A DNA stretch of 64,000 nt from Pseudomonas sp. H1h (GTDB lineage: Bacteria > Pseudomonadota > Gammaproteobacteria > Pseudomonadales > Pseudomonadaceae): positions 1 through 64,000 of the forward strand of contig NZ_AYMJ01000016.1 of NCBI RefSeq assembly GCF_000633255.1. Direction: 5' to 3'. The notes beneath the pieces were generated by a model that was not told where the DNA came from, ran no database searches, and was given only the letters and a program-made list of their open reading frames with translations. The position numbers and the translations under genes are program-made. This document shows positions 36,673-44,548 of this stretch, in pieces (positions within the stretch are counted from its first letter, which is position 1; each line of letters begins with the position of its first letter).

Positions 36673-38043
36673 ATGACTATTCACGACAACGCCGCTAGCC
36701 CGACCGGGCAAATGCAGGCCATCAAGCATGATAATTTGCTGATCAACTTCACCACGGAATTTCACCGGATCTGGGACAGCGCCGGCTCACGGGCGAAACC
36801 CGCTGCCTTCTGGCGCCCGACCCCAGCACCGGATGTGTTGCCGGGCTATTTTCCGTTGGGCGATGTGATCGCTGCCGGATTCGACAACATCAATCACGCC
36901 GGCGCTGTGGCTGTCGTGGTTTGCGAGGCGGAGATCGCCAGCTCGGATCCCGCCAAGGGCAAGGCATTGAGTCGACCCGACGACTTCGAGTTGATCTGGA
37001 AAGACACAGGCACAAAATCCAGAAAGGACGGGGCTATCTGGAGGCCCATTGCTCCGGAGGGCTACGTGGCTTTGGGTTCTGTCTGCTCCAATGATCACGA
37101 AAAACCTTCACTTAACGCCGTTCGCTGCGTCCGCGCCGACCTGGTCATTGCCTCGAACGTCAATGAGCTGATCTGGAACGACAGGGGCAGTGGCGCAAAA
37201 CAAAGTGTCAGCGTTTGGAGCATCGCGCCTCCGGTGGCTGCGCCCGGTGAAATTCACCTTGCACCCGGTATCGCGATAAGTGAAAACGGCTACGCCAGGC
37301 CCGAGAATTCTCCAGCCTATTCATTACGCATGCCGATCCCGCTGGAGATGAACGCCCGCCCAGTGGCGCCAACATTGAGCGGCCCCATACCACCGAGCGA
37401 ACCGGGCGCGTCCACCCATACCGCCAAACTGCCTTGGTTCACCATAAAAGACCCGTTGCTCACGCCTCTCGAACAACTGCGCTCATCGCCCTTTTATCTT
37501 CTGCAAAGAACTGACCGGTATCTGCTTGTCGGCCATCAACATAATCCAGCGTCAGCGAGCAGGACGTTCAGGTGGACGGCGCCACGCGTACAGGCTCCTG
37601 CCAGCCTCTTGATTTTCGCTAGAGCGACTTCGGTAGCGTTTGAAGGTCAATGGAAATCCAGCATGCCAACGGCGATGGCATTCTCGGCGCAGCTTGAAGT
37701 TGTTTTTACTCAGAGCAAATCCCACTCAAACGAGTGGTTCAATTCCACTCCCATGGAGATCATCGCGTTCGCGCCGAAAAACAGAACGGTGGCGGTCTAC
37801 CTGATTCAATGTGATTACAGTCTGCTGCGTGCAGATGGCACAACAGTCACCAGCGGTCTCAGCTATACCGATGGCACCAGTCTGCATATCAGTGAGCACA
37901 CGCCCGAGGAGCCTCAGGTCCTCGCCCCTTCGCTGCAGGCGATGGCAGCGCCACTCACCACGATCGCCAATGAAACGGATGAGCCAGTCACCGCTGCACA
38001 ACCTGAGCTACAGATAGCAACCGTTACAGATAGCGCGACATGA
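36673..38043 (+). CDS. Vps62-related repeat protein, function unknown
   Basis: A 456-residue protein without signal peptide or membrane helix. I chose ATG 36673 because AGGA stands 6 bases upstream; ATG 36643 in the same frame has no ribosome site. Three tandem repeats of a Vps62/DUF946 pattern are visible: FHRIWDSAGSRAK...FWRPTP...GYFPLGDV (about 31-75), FELIWKDTGTKSR...IWRPIAPEGYVALGSV (about 103-150) and NELIWNDRGSGAK...VWSIAPPV (about 164-210). A C-terminal part (about 270-370: FYLLQRTDRYLLVGHQHNP) looks like another beta domain. Base use is poorer in G+C than neighbours, and the gene sits where other pseudomonads have none, suggesting acquisition. It overlaps the convergent downstream gene by 20 bases. 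Confidence 0.7.
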   Translation: MTIHDNAASPTGQMQAIKHDNLLINFTTEFHRIWDSAGSRAKPAAFWRPTPAPDVLPGYFPLGDVIAAGFDNINHAGAVAVVVCEAEIASSDPAKGKALSRPDDFELIWKDTGTKSRKDGAIWRPIAPEGYVALGSVCSNDHEKPSLNAVRCVRADLVIASNVNELIWNDRGSGAKQSVSVWSIAPPVAAPGEIHLAPGIAISENGYARPENSPAYSLRMPIPLEMNARPVAPTLSGPIPPSEPGASTHTAKLPWFTIKDPLLTPLEQLRSSPFYLLQRTDRYLLVGHQHNPASASRTFRWTAPRVQAPASLLIFARATSVAFEGQWKSSMPTAMAFSAQLEVVFTQSKSHSNEWFNSTPMEIIAFAPKNRTVAVYLIQCDYSLLRADGTTVTSGLSYTDGTSLHISEHTPEEPQVLAPSLQAMAAPLTTIANETDEPVTAAQPELQIATVTDSAT

Positions 38044-38779
38044 TGTCGTCGACAACGCCGTCCTTGCGCATCTGATCCAGCGCCGCCTGCAACTTGGCGA
38101 CCACAGCGTCCGGCACGTCTTTGTTCAGTGCCAGAAACAGTTCGGCGCTGTTGAAGCGCAACACGGTCTTGAGACCGGTGACTCCATCCTGCCGCGCCAG
38201 ATAACGCCCGGCAGGATCGCCAGTGGCCCACAGGTCGATCTGGCCGTTGACCAGTTTTTTCGCGTTGTCCTGATCACGCAGAACAACCAGCGGCTTCAAA
38301 CCTTGCTTGGCCAGCGTCTCGGCAATCGCATCGCCCTTATAGGCGCCGATCTTGTATTTGCGTGCATCGTTGAGGGTTTCGAGAGTGATCTTGCTGTCGG
38401 CCCTGGCCAACATGATCCAGTCGTCGGGACCGATCGGGCCGACCCATTTGAATAGATTCTCGCGATCCGGCAGGCGCGCCATCACGAATGCGCCGTAGCC
38501 GGGGTTTTCCAGCGCCAGCTTGTAGACCCGCTCCCATGGGAAACGCAATGTCAGGCTGTAGGTGAGCCCCGCACGCTTGAACATCTCGCGCACGATGTCG
38601 GTGGCGATGCCATTGATGTTCTCACCCTTGGCGAAGTTCTTGCCGTCTTTCGCCATGTTGTAGGGCGGGAAGTTTTCGGTGAGGAGCACCAGATCGGTGT
38701 CGGGACTGTTTTCGGCCCGCGCTGTGTTGAGCAACAGCAAAGAAGCACTGGCGAGAACAAGAAGCAGGCGTTTGATCAT
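38024..38779 (-). CDS. Periplasmic solute-binding protein, family 3-like
   Basis: A 251-residue exported protein with signal peptide (MIKRLLLVLASASLLLLNTARAE) and the small-type solute-binding fold: LLTENFPPYNM (about 31-41), GIATDIVREMFKRAGLTYSL (about 56-75), PWERVYKLALENPGYGAF (about 81-98), KIGAYKGDAIAETLAKQG (about 145-162) and FNSAELFLALNKDVPDAVVAKLQAALDQMRKDG. The ligand is unknown; such proteins bind amino acids or act as orphan sensors. No permease genes adjoin it. Its 3' end overlaps the Vps62-like gene tail to tail. Confidence 0.85.
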   Translation of the reverse strand: MIKRLLLVLASASLLLLNTARAENSPDTDLVLLTENFPPYNMAKDGKNFAKGENINGIATDIVREMFKRAGLTYSLTLRFPWERVYKLALENPGYGAFVMARLPDRENLFKWVGPIGPDDWIMLARADSKITLETLNDARKYKIGAYKGDAIAETLAKQGLKPLVVLRDQDNAKKLVNGQIDLWATGDPAGRYLARQDGVTGLKTVLRFNSAELFLALNKDVPDAVVAKLQAALDQMRKDGVVDDIMSRYL

Positions 38780-38852
38780 GTCGGGCTACCGGAATCCATG
38801 GCGTGCCCAAGAGTGCCTTGGGTACGCCATGCTGTCCACTGGCCTGTACGGA

Positions 38853-39623
38853 TTAGCGCATCACGATGCCGCGTTTGGCCATATACGCTTTCGCTTCCTG
38901 CACGGTGTATTCGCCGAAGTGAAAAATACTTGCGGCGAGCACTGCGCTGGCGTGACCTTCGAGGATGCCGTCAGCCAAGTGCTGCAGGTTGCCGACACCG
39001 CCAGAAGCGATTACCGGAATGCCCAGCGCATCGCTGATGGCGCGGGTCACACCTAGGTCGAAGCCGTTCTTCATGCCGTCCTGATCCATGCTGGTCAGCA
39101 GAATCTCACCGGCTCCCAGGCCTTCCATCTTCTTCGCCCACTCGACCGCATCAAGACCGGTCGGCTTGCGTCCGCCGTGGGTGAAGATTTCCCAACGCGG
39201 AGTTTCGCCCGGGCCGGAAACCTTCTTCGCGTCGATAGCGACGACGATGCACTGCGAGCCGAAATGCTGCGCGGCTTCGCCGACAAACTCAGGGTTGAAC
39301 ACTGCGGCGGTGTTGATCGACACCTTGTCCGCACCGGCATTGAGCAGGTTGCGGATGTCCTGCACGGTCCGCACGCCACCGCCGACGGTCAGCGGGATGA
39401 ACACCTGGCTGGCCATGCGCTCGACGGTATGCAGCGTGGTGTCGCGGCCATCGACGCTGGCAGTGATGTCGAGAAAGGTAATCTCGTCGGCACCCTGCTC
39501 GTCATAACGACGGGCGATTTCCACCGGGTCACCGGCGTCGCGGATGTTCTCGAACTTCACACCTTTGACGACCCGGCCGTTGTCCACGTCCAGGCAAGGG
39601 ATGATGCGTTTGGCCAGCGCCAT
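38853..39623 (-). CDS. hisF: Imidazole glycerol phosphate synthase, cyclase subunit
   Basis: TIM-barrel partner of HisH in histidine synthesis: it uses ammonia from HisH to make imidazole glycerol phosphate and AICAR. It has 256 residues. Catalytic Asp in [17 protein letters not shown] (about 9-25), phosphate-binding TVGGGVRT (about 80), Asp in [32 protein letters not shown] (about 118-150), and [12 protein letters not shown] near the end. It is the last gene of the minus-strand set hisB-hisH-DUF2164-hisA-hisF. Confidence 0.98.
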   Translation of the reverse strand: MALAKRIIPCLDVDNGRVVKGVKFENIRDAGDPVEIARRYDEQGADEITFLDITASVDGRDTTLHTVERMASQVFIPLTVGGGVRTVQDIRNLLNAGADKVSINTAAVFNPEFVGEAAQHFGSQCIVVAIDAKKVSGPGETPRWEIFTHGGRKPTGLDAVEWAKKMEGLGAGEILLTSMDQDGMKNGFDLGVTRAISDALGIPVIASGGVGNLQHLADGILEGHASAVLAASIFHFGEYTVQEAKAYMAKRGIVMR

Positions 39624-39632
39624 GGTCAGTCC

Positions 39633-40370
39633 TCAGCCTTGGTACGAGTCGCAGAAAGCTTGCGCTTCGGCGACGTCGAGAGTGCCTTCGTAGATCGCCC
39701 GGCCGGTGATTGCGCCGATGATGCCCGGCGCCTTGGCGTCGAGCAGCGACTTGATGTCACCCAGGTTGTGAATGCCGCCGGACGCGATCACCGGGATCTT
39801 CGTGGCAGCGGCCAGGGCTGCGGTGAACGGTACGTTGCAGCCCTGCATCATGCCGTCTTTGGCGATGTCGGTATAAACGATCGAGGACACGCCGTCGGCC
39901 TCGAACTGCTTGGCCAGATCAATGACTTGCACGGTGCTGATTTCAGCCCAGCCATCGGTGGCGACAAAACCGTCCTTGGCATCCAGACCGACGATGATCT
40001 TGCCCGGGAACGCGCGGCAGGCTTCAGCGACGAAGGCCGGATCTTTAACGGCTTTGGTGCCGATGATCACGTAGCTGACGCCCGCCTTGACGTAGTGTTC
40101 GATGGTTTCCAGCGAGCGAATGCCGCCGCCGATCTGGATCGGCAGAGTCGGGTAGCGCTTGGCGATGGCGGTGACCACTTCGCCGTTGACCGGCTGACCT
40201 TCGAAAGCGCCGTTCAGATCGACCAGATGCAGACGGCGGCAACCGCCCTCCACCCACTTGGCAGCCATGCTCACCGGGTCATCGGAGAACACTGTGGAAT
40301 CTTCCATGCGGCCCTGGCGCAGACGTACGCAGGCACCGTCTTTGAGATCGATAGCGGGAATAATCAGCAT
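39633..40370 (-). CDS. hisA: Phosphoribosyl-formimino-AICAR ribotide isomerase
   Basis: TIM-barrel isomerase (ProFAR to PRFAR) of histidine synthesis. It has 245 residues from ATG 40370 ([20 protein letters not shown]; the frame is open 5 codons more). Catalytic Asp in [10 protein letters not shown], phosphate site [20 protein letters not shown] (about 78-97), second Asp in [14 protein letters not shown], and [13 protein letters not shown] (about 197-209). Nine bases separate it from hisF. Belongs to the his operon. Confidence 0.98.
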   Translation of the reverse strand: MLIIPAIDLKDGACVRLRQGRMEDSTVFSDDPVSMAAKWVEGGCRRLHLVDLNGAFEGQPVNGEVVTAIAKRYPTLPIQIGGGIRSLETIEHYVKAGVSYVIIGTKAVKDPAFVAEACRAFPGKIIVGLDAKDGFVATDGWAEISTVQVIDLAKQFEADGVSSIVYTDIAKDGMMQGCNVPFTAALAAATKIPVIASGGIHNLGDIKSLLDAKAPGIIGAITGRAIYEGTLDVAEAQAFCDSYQG

Positions 40371-40412
40371 CTGGCAAACCTTCAAATTTGAATGTTCAGC
40401 TTGGCTCGGAAA

Positions 40413-40673
40413 TCAGTTTTTCTCGAGCGCCCACAGGTCGCTTTCGATGCTTTCAAACCGCTCTTTGAGGTGGGTCTGCACATCGAAAATCGCCCTGTTG
40501 TAATAGTGCGGAGCAATTTCGCGGGTAAACAGCTCAAGAATTTCCGCCGCCTCGAACGAACCCAGGTCCAGTTCGAAACGGTCTTCCATGAACCGCTGAA
40601 TCTTGCGATTGGCCTCGTTCTCCTGTTCGGGAGTGAGGGTCAGGATCGGCGGTTTGGACTTCTTGACAGCCAT
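40413..40673 (-). CDS. DUF2164 family small protein
   Basis: An 86-residue soluble protein of unknown function: a basic N-terminus (MAVKKSKPPILTLTPEQENEANRKIQRFMEDRF) and the conserved stretch ELDLGSFEAAEILELFTREIAPHYYNRAIFDVQTHLKERFESIESDLWALEK. DUF2164 proteins are often found inside pseudomonad his operons. The start is one base after the hisH stop, and hisA follows after 42 bases, so it is cotranscribed with them. A role in histidine synthesis has not been shown. Confidence 0.88.
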   Translation of the reverse strand: MAVKKSKPPILTLTPEQENEANRKIQRFMEDRFELDLGSFEAAEILELFTREIAPHYYNRAIFDVQTHLKERFESIESDLWALEKN

Positions 40674-41312
40674 TTACCAGCGACCGTCCCACGCGGCGAA
40701 GTTCTGCAGCAATTGCAGGCCATGGGTATGGCTCTTCTCCGGGTGGAACTGCACGGCGAAACGCGAGCCATCGGCCAGCGCCGCAGCGAAGTCGACGCCG
40801 TAATGACCGCCACCCACCACCTGCCGCGCGTTGGCAGCCGCGATGTAGTAGCTGTGCACAAAGTAGAAACGCGCCATGTCCGGAATGTCATGCCACAGCG
40901 GGTGGCTGACCTTCTGCTTCACTTCGTTCCAACCCATGTGCGGGACTTTCAGGTGCTCGCCGTCTTCGTGCAGATCTTTGCCGAAGAACTTCACCGCCCC
41001 CGGGAACAGGCCGATGCAATCGACGCCATCGTTCTCTTCACTGGTGTCGAGCAAGGCTTGCATGCCGACACAGATGCCGAGGAACGGACGATCCTGACTG
41101 ACTTCACGCACCAGCGAATCGAAACCGAGGCGACGGATCTCCGCCATGCAGTCGCGAATTGCGCCAACACCGGGGAATACCACGCGATCGGCTTCGCGGA
41201 TCACGTCTGCATCGCTGGTGATCAGCACCTTGCCGGCACCGACGTGCTCCAGAGCCTTGGCCACCGAGTGCAGGTTGCCCATGCCGTAGTCGATAACTGC
41301 AACCGTCTGCAT
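40674..41312 (-). CDS. hisH: Imidazole glycerol phosphate synthase, glutaminase subunit
   Basis: Class I glutamine amidotransferase that supplies ammonia to HisF. It has 212 residues. Nucleophile Cys in [12 protein letters not shown] (about 80), with the oxyanion strand [17 protein letters not shown] (about 47-63) and the His/Glu pair in [24 protein letters not shown] (about 185-208). Its ATG shares its last base pair position with the hisB stop (TAATG), a coupled arrangement, and DUF2164 follows immediately. Confidence 0.97.
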   Translation of the reverse strand: MQTVAVIDYGMGNLHSVAKALEHVGAGKVLITSDADVIREADRVVFPGVGAIRDCMAEIRRLGFDSLVREVSQDRPFLGICVGMQALLDTSEENDGVDCIGLFPGAVKFFGKDLHEDGEHLKVPHMGWNEVKQKVSHPLWHDIPDMARFYFVHSYYIAAANARQVVGGGHYGVDFAAALADGSRFAVQFHPEKSHTHGLQLLQNFAAWDGRW

Positions 41313-41905
41313 TACAGAACGCCTTTGGTCGATGGCATTTGCCCGGCCATGCGCTCATCCAGCTCGACGGCCATGCGCAGGGCGCGGCCGAAAGCCTTGA
41401 ACACGGTTTCGATCTGGTGGTGCGTGTTGGTGCCACGCAGGTTGTCGATGTGCAGGCTGACCAGTGCGTGGTTGACGAAGCCCTGGAAGAATTCCTGGAA
41501 CAGGTCAACGTCGAAGCCGCCAACGGTAGCGCGGGTGTAAGGCACGTGCATCTGCAGGCCTGGGCGGCCGGAGAAGTCGATGACCACGCGCGACAGCGCT
41601 TCATCGAGCGGCACGTAGGCATGGCCGTAGCGACGGATGCCTTTCTTGTCGCCGATGGCTTTGGCGAAGGCCTGGCCGAGGGTGATACCAACGTCTTCCA
41701 CGGTATGGTGGTCGTCGATATGCAGATCGCCCTTGCATTCAATATCCAGGTCGATCAACCCGTGACGGGCGATCTGATCCAGCATGTGCTCAAGAAAAGG
41801 TACACCGATATCGAATCGGGCCTTTCCGGTGCCATCAAGGTTGATCGAGGCTTTGATCTGGGTTTCCAGAGTGTCGCGCTCGACAGACGCCTTACGTTCG
41901 GCCAT
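41312..41905 (-). CDS. hisB: Imidazoleglycerol-phosphate dehydratase
   Basis: Manganese enzyme that dehydrates imidazole glycerol phosphate. It has 197 residues from ATG 41905; a GTG three bases upstream is closer to the ribosome site GGAG and less likely. Motifs: [41 protein letters not shown] (about 35-75, metal-binding His cluster) and [18 protein letters not shown] (about 160-177). Unlike the enteric version it is monofunctional, without the phosphatase domain. It starts the hisB-H-DUF2164-A-F operon. Confidence 0.97.
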   Translation of the reverse strand: MAERKASVERDTLETQIKASINLDGTGKARFDIGVPFLEHMLDQIARHGLIDLDIECKGDLHIDDHHTVEDVGITLGQAFAKAIGDKKGIRRYGHAYVPLDEALSRVVIDFSGRPGLQMHVPYTRATVGGFDVDLFQEFFQGFVNHALVSLHIDNLRGTNTHHQIETVFKAFGRALRMAVELDERMAGQMPSTKGVL

Positions 41906-42061
41906 CACCAGCTCCGCAAAATCATTGGGCGAAAAAGGCAGCCATTATAGGCACGCGGGGCCGAAACAGAAACACGAGACGCAATATGCCTGACGGACAG
42001 AAGCCCCGGCTGTCGCGGGTAGACATGTCCATACAAGCCATTACAGGCACCCCAAAAAAAA

Positions 42062-42153
42062 ATGTGGGAGCGAGCCAGCTCGCGAAAACGGTGGGTCAGC
42101 CAACATTGATGTCGACTGACACTCCGTATTCGCGAGCAAGCCCGCTCCCACAG
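42062..42153. repeat. REPIN (paired REP palindromes)
   Basis: Inverted REP pair (first arm 'gggagcgagccagctcgcga', a diverged copy) with spacer of about 45 bases, between the hisB promoter region and the end of the OFA transporter gene. Confidence 0.9.
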
Positions 42154-42176
42154 GGGTACTGCGTTTTACCGTTTAC

Positions 42177-43841
42177 TTAGTGAAACAGTACCGCCGTCTT
42201 CTGCAGGGTCACCCACACACCCCACGCCAACGGAATCCCCACCACCAGCCACGCGGCGATCGCCAGCGGCTTGCTGCCCGGTGCGGCTTTCCACTCCAGA
42301 ACCGTGCTGGCGTCGGCACCTTTGTCGTGGCCTAGCGCCTGCTCTGCAGCCAGTTCGGCGTCAGTCATGAAGTACTTGTCGTCCACCGGACGCACCAGCA
42401 GGTTGCACAGGAAACCCAGCACCAGCAGGCCGGCGAGGATGTACAGGGTGATGTCGTAAGCGGCCGCGCGCTCAACGCCGATGCTCAGTTGATACTCACG
42501 CAGGTAGTTCACCAGCACCGGACCGAGCACGCCGGCCGCCGCCCAGGCAGTCAGCAGGCGACCGTGGATCGCACCGACCATTTGCGTACCGAACAGGTCG
42601 GCCAGGTACGCCGGAACAGTCGCAAAACCACCGCCGTACATCGACAGGATGATGCAGAACGCCGCCACGAACAGCGCAACGTTGCCCAGATGGCCCATGT
42701 TCGGGATCAACGCGTACAGGGCAAAACCAAGGGCGAAGAACACGAAGTAAGTGTTTTTGCGACCCAGGTAGTCCGAGAACGAAGCCCAGAAGAACCGGCC
42801 ACCAATGTTGAACAGGCTCAGCAGACCGGTGAAGCCGGCCGCGATGGCAGCAATCGAAGCCAGTTGCCCGGCGTCCAGTTGACCGAACGGCACGTCAACG
42901 CCCAGCAGCTTGCCGCCGAACACTTCCTGCAGCAGTGGCGAGGCCATGCCCAGAATGCCGATACCGGCGGACACGTTCAGGCACAGCACCAGCCACACCA
43001 GACGGAATTGCGGGGTTTTCCACGCCACATTCACGTGCACGTGACGGTGGGTGATCATCGAGTTCGAGGCTTTTTTCGCCGGCGCGGTCCAGCCTTCAGG
43101 CTTCCAGCCGGTTGGCGGAACGCGGTAGGACAACGCGCCACCGATCATGAACACGAAGTAAATCGCAGCCATCACCAGAAAGCTCTGCCACACGCCGACG
43201 CTGGTTGGCGAAGCGAAGTGGCCCATCAGCGCTGCAGCCAGTGGTGCACCGACCATCGCGCCGCCACCAAAGCCCATGATCGCCATGCCTGTGGCCATGC
43301 CGCGTTTGTCCGGGAACCACTTGATAAGGGTCGATACCGGCGAAATGTAGCCCAGACCCAGACCGATACCCCCGATCACCCCGGAGCCAATCCACATCAG
43401 CCAGATCTGGTGGGTATAGATGCCCAGCGCCGAGATCAGCAGACCGCCGCACCAGCACAGTGCCGACACAACGCCAGCCTTGCGCGGGCCTGCGTGTTCC
43501 AGCCAGCCACCCCAGATGGCTGCCGAGCAGCCGAGGAAGATGAAGAACAGGGTGTAGATCCAGCCGAGCATCGAGATCGGCCAGTCGCATTGCGACGAAA
43601 ATACTTGTGCGATGAAGCTCATGTCCGGTGCGCAAGCCACTGGAGCAGTAACGCCCAGCGCCTTGGACAGCGGCAACCAGAACACCGAGAAGCCGTAGGC
43701 CATGCCGATGCATAGGTGAATGGCCAGCGCGGCCGGTGGAACCAGCCAGCGGTTGAAACCGGGCTTGGCGATAATGCGCTCCTTGGACAGGAACGCAGGC
43801 TGGTCGGCTTGCAGGCCGCCCGCCGTGATGCTCGTGCTCAT
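42177..43841 (-). CDS. OFA family MFS transporter
   Basis: A 554-residue inner-membrane carrier with about 12 helices of the major facilitator superfamily. The layout is that of the oxalate/formate antiporter family: WLPLSKALGV in helix 1-2, GWIYTLFFIFLGCSAAIWGGW (about 108-128), the loop GWLEHAGPRKAGVV, GLGYISPVSTLIKWFPDKRGMATGMAIMGFGGGAMVGAPLA (about 178-218), and the later YRVPPTGWKPEGW. The true substrate is unknown; family members carry monocarboxylates, oxalate or formate. Start ATG 43841 has a good ribosome site (GGGGGA). It is divergent from the PanZ-like gene. Confidence 0.88.
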   Translation of the reverse strand: MSTSITAGGLQADQPAFLSKERIIAKPGFNRWLVPPAALAIHLCIGMAYGFSVFWLPLSKALGVTAPVACAPDMSFIAQVFSSQCDWPISMLGWIYTLFFIFLGCSAAIWGGWLEHAGPRKAGVVSALCWCGGLLISALGIYTHQIWLMWIGSGVIGGIGLGLGYISPVSTLIKWFPDKRGMATGMAIMGFGGGAMVGAPLAAALMGHFASPTSVGVWQSFLVMAAIYFVFMIGGALSYRVPPTGWKPEGWTAPAKKASNSMITHRHVHVNVAWKTPQFRLVWLVLCLNVSAGIGILGMASPLLQEVFGGKLLGVDVPFGQLDAGQLASIAAIAAGFTGLLSLFNIGGRFFWASFSDYLGRKNTYFVFFALGFALYALIPNMGHLGNVALFVAAFCIILSMYGGGFATVPAYLADLFGTQMVGAIHGRLLTAWAAAGVLGPVLVNYLREYQLSIGVERAAAYDITLYILAGLLVLGFLCNLLVRPVDDKYFMTDAELAAEQALGHDKGADASTVLEWKAAPGSKPLAIAAWLVVGIPLAWGVWVTLQKTAVLFH

Positions 43842-44064
43842 TGTGTATCCCCCAATTATTAGTATGGTTCGCCAGCCACTGTTCACCCTCGGCCTTAATG
43901 CACGCAGGCATGACCGTTTTTTAAGGTGAAGCTCCTTGAGGCGCGACGTTACGTCGCAGAAGGACGGACGAACCGGCGAAGGTTACCATTTGCACGTGAC
44001 AGAAAAACCAAACTGATATCACCTTTTTCGTGTCATCTGATCTCCTCCCTCTCAGGAAAAAGCC

Positions 44065-44469
44065 ATGCCGATCGTTGTCCAAGCGCTGAACGATGCCAGC
44101 TATCAGGATCAACAGGACTTGCAGAAAATCTATCGTGACGCCCCGCAATGGCTGTTCGCACCGTATTGCGGGGACGCCCGGCTGATCGAAAGCAGCCTGG
44201 CTGACGGGTCTTTGATTGCAGGACGTTTCAATGATCGCCTGCTCGGTGCGGCGCGTCTGACAAGGCATGACACTGTTTGGTACTTGTCCCATTTATGTGT
44301 GAGAAAAGTTACCCGACGCCGTGGGGTGGCCGAGCGGCTGGTGAACCAAGCGCAAAAAATGGCGTCGCAAGCGGGTGCACAACTGCGCTTGCTAGCCCCT
44401 GCCGGACACCTTGAGGCGCAGGCGCTGGCCGCCAAACTGCAAGTGCCGCTAGAAGTAATCGCTACATGA
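44065..44469 (+). CDS. GNAT family protein similar to PanZ (PanD maturation factor/regulator)
   Basis: A 134-residue GNAT protein. Stretches match E. coli PanZ: QQDLQKIYRDAPQWLF, AGRFNDRLLGAARLTR (about 52-67) and LSHLCVRKVTRRRGVAERLV (about 75-94), where VTRRRGV holds the acetyl-CoA P-loop. PanZ binds CoA and triggers or restrains aspartate decarboxylase PanD, controlling beta-alanine for coenzyme A. No panD is near it. The identification rests on motif likeness, so it could be another GNAT of the same shape. It is divergent from the OFA transporter. Confidence 0.75.
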   Translation: MPIVVQALNDASYQDQQDLQKIYRDAPQWLFAPYCGDARLIESSLADGSLIAGRFNDRLLGAARLTRHDTVWYLSHLCVRKVTRRRGVAERLVNQAQKMASQAGAQLRLLAPAGHLEAQALAAKLQVPLEVIAT

Positions 44470-44548
44470 CTGCGCCCCGAATCGGGCGGATGCAGCGCTA
44501 TACTCCCCGGCTAAATTACGAATTCGACTAAATTACAAGGACTCGCCC

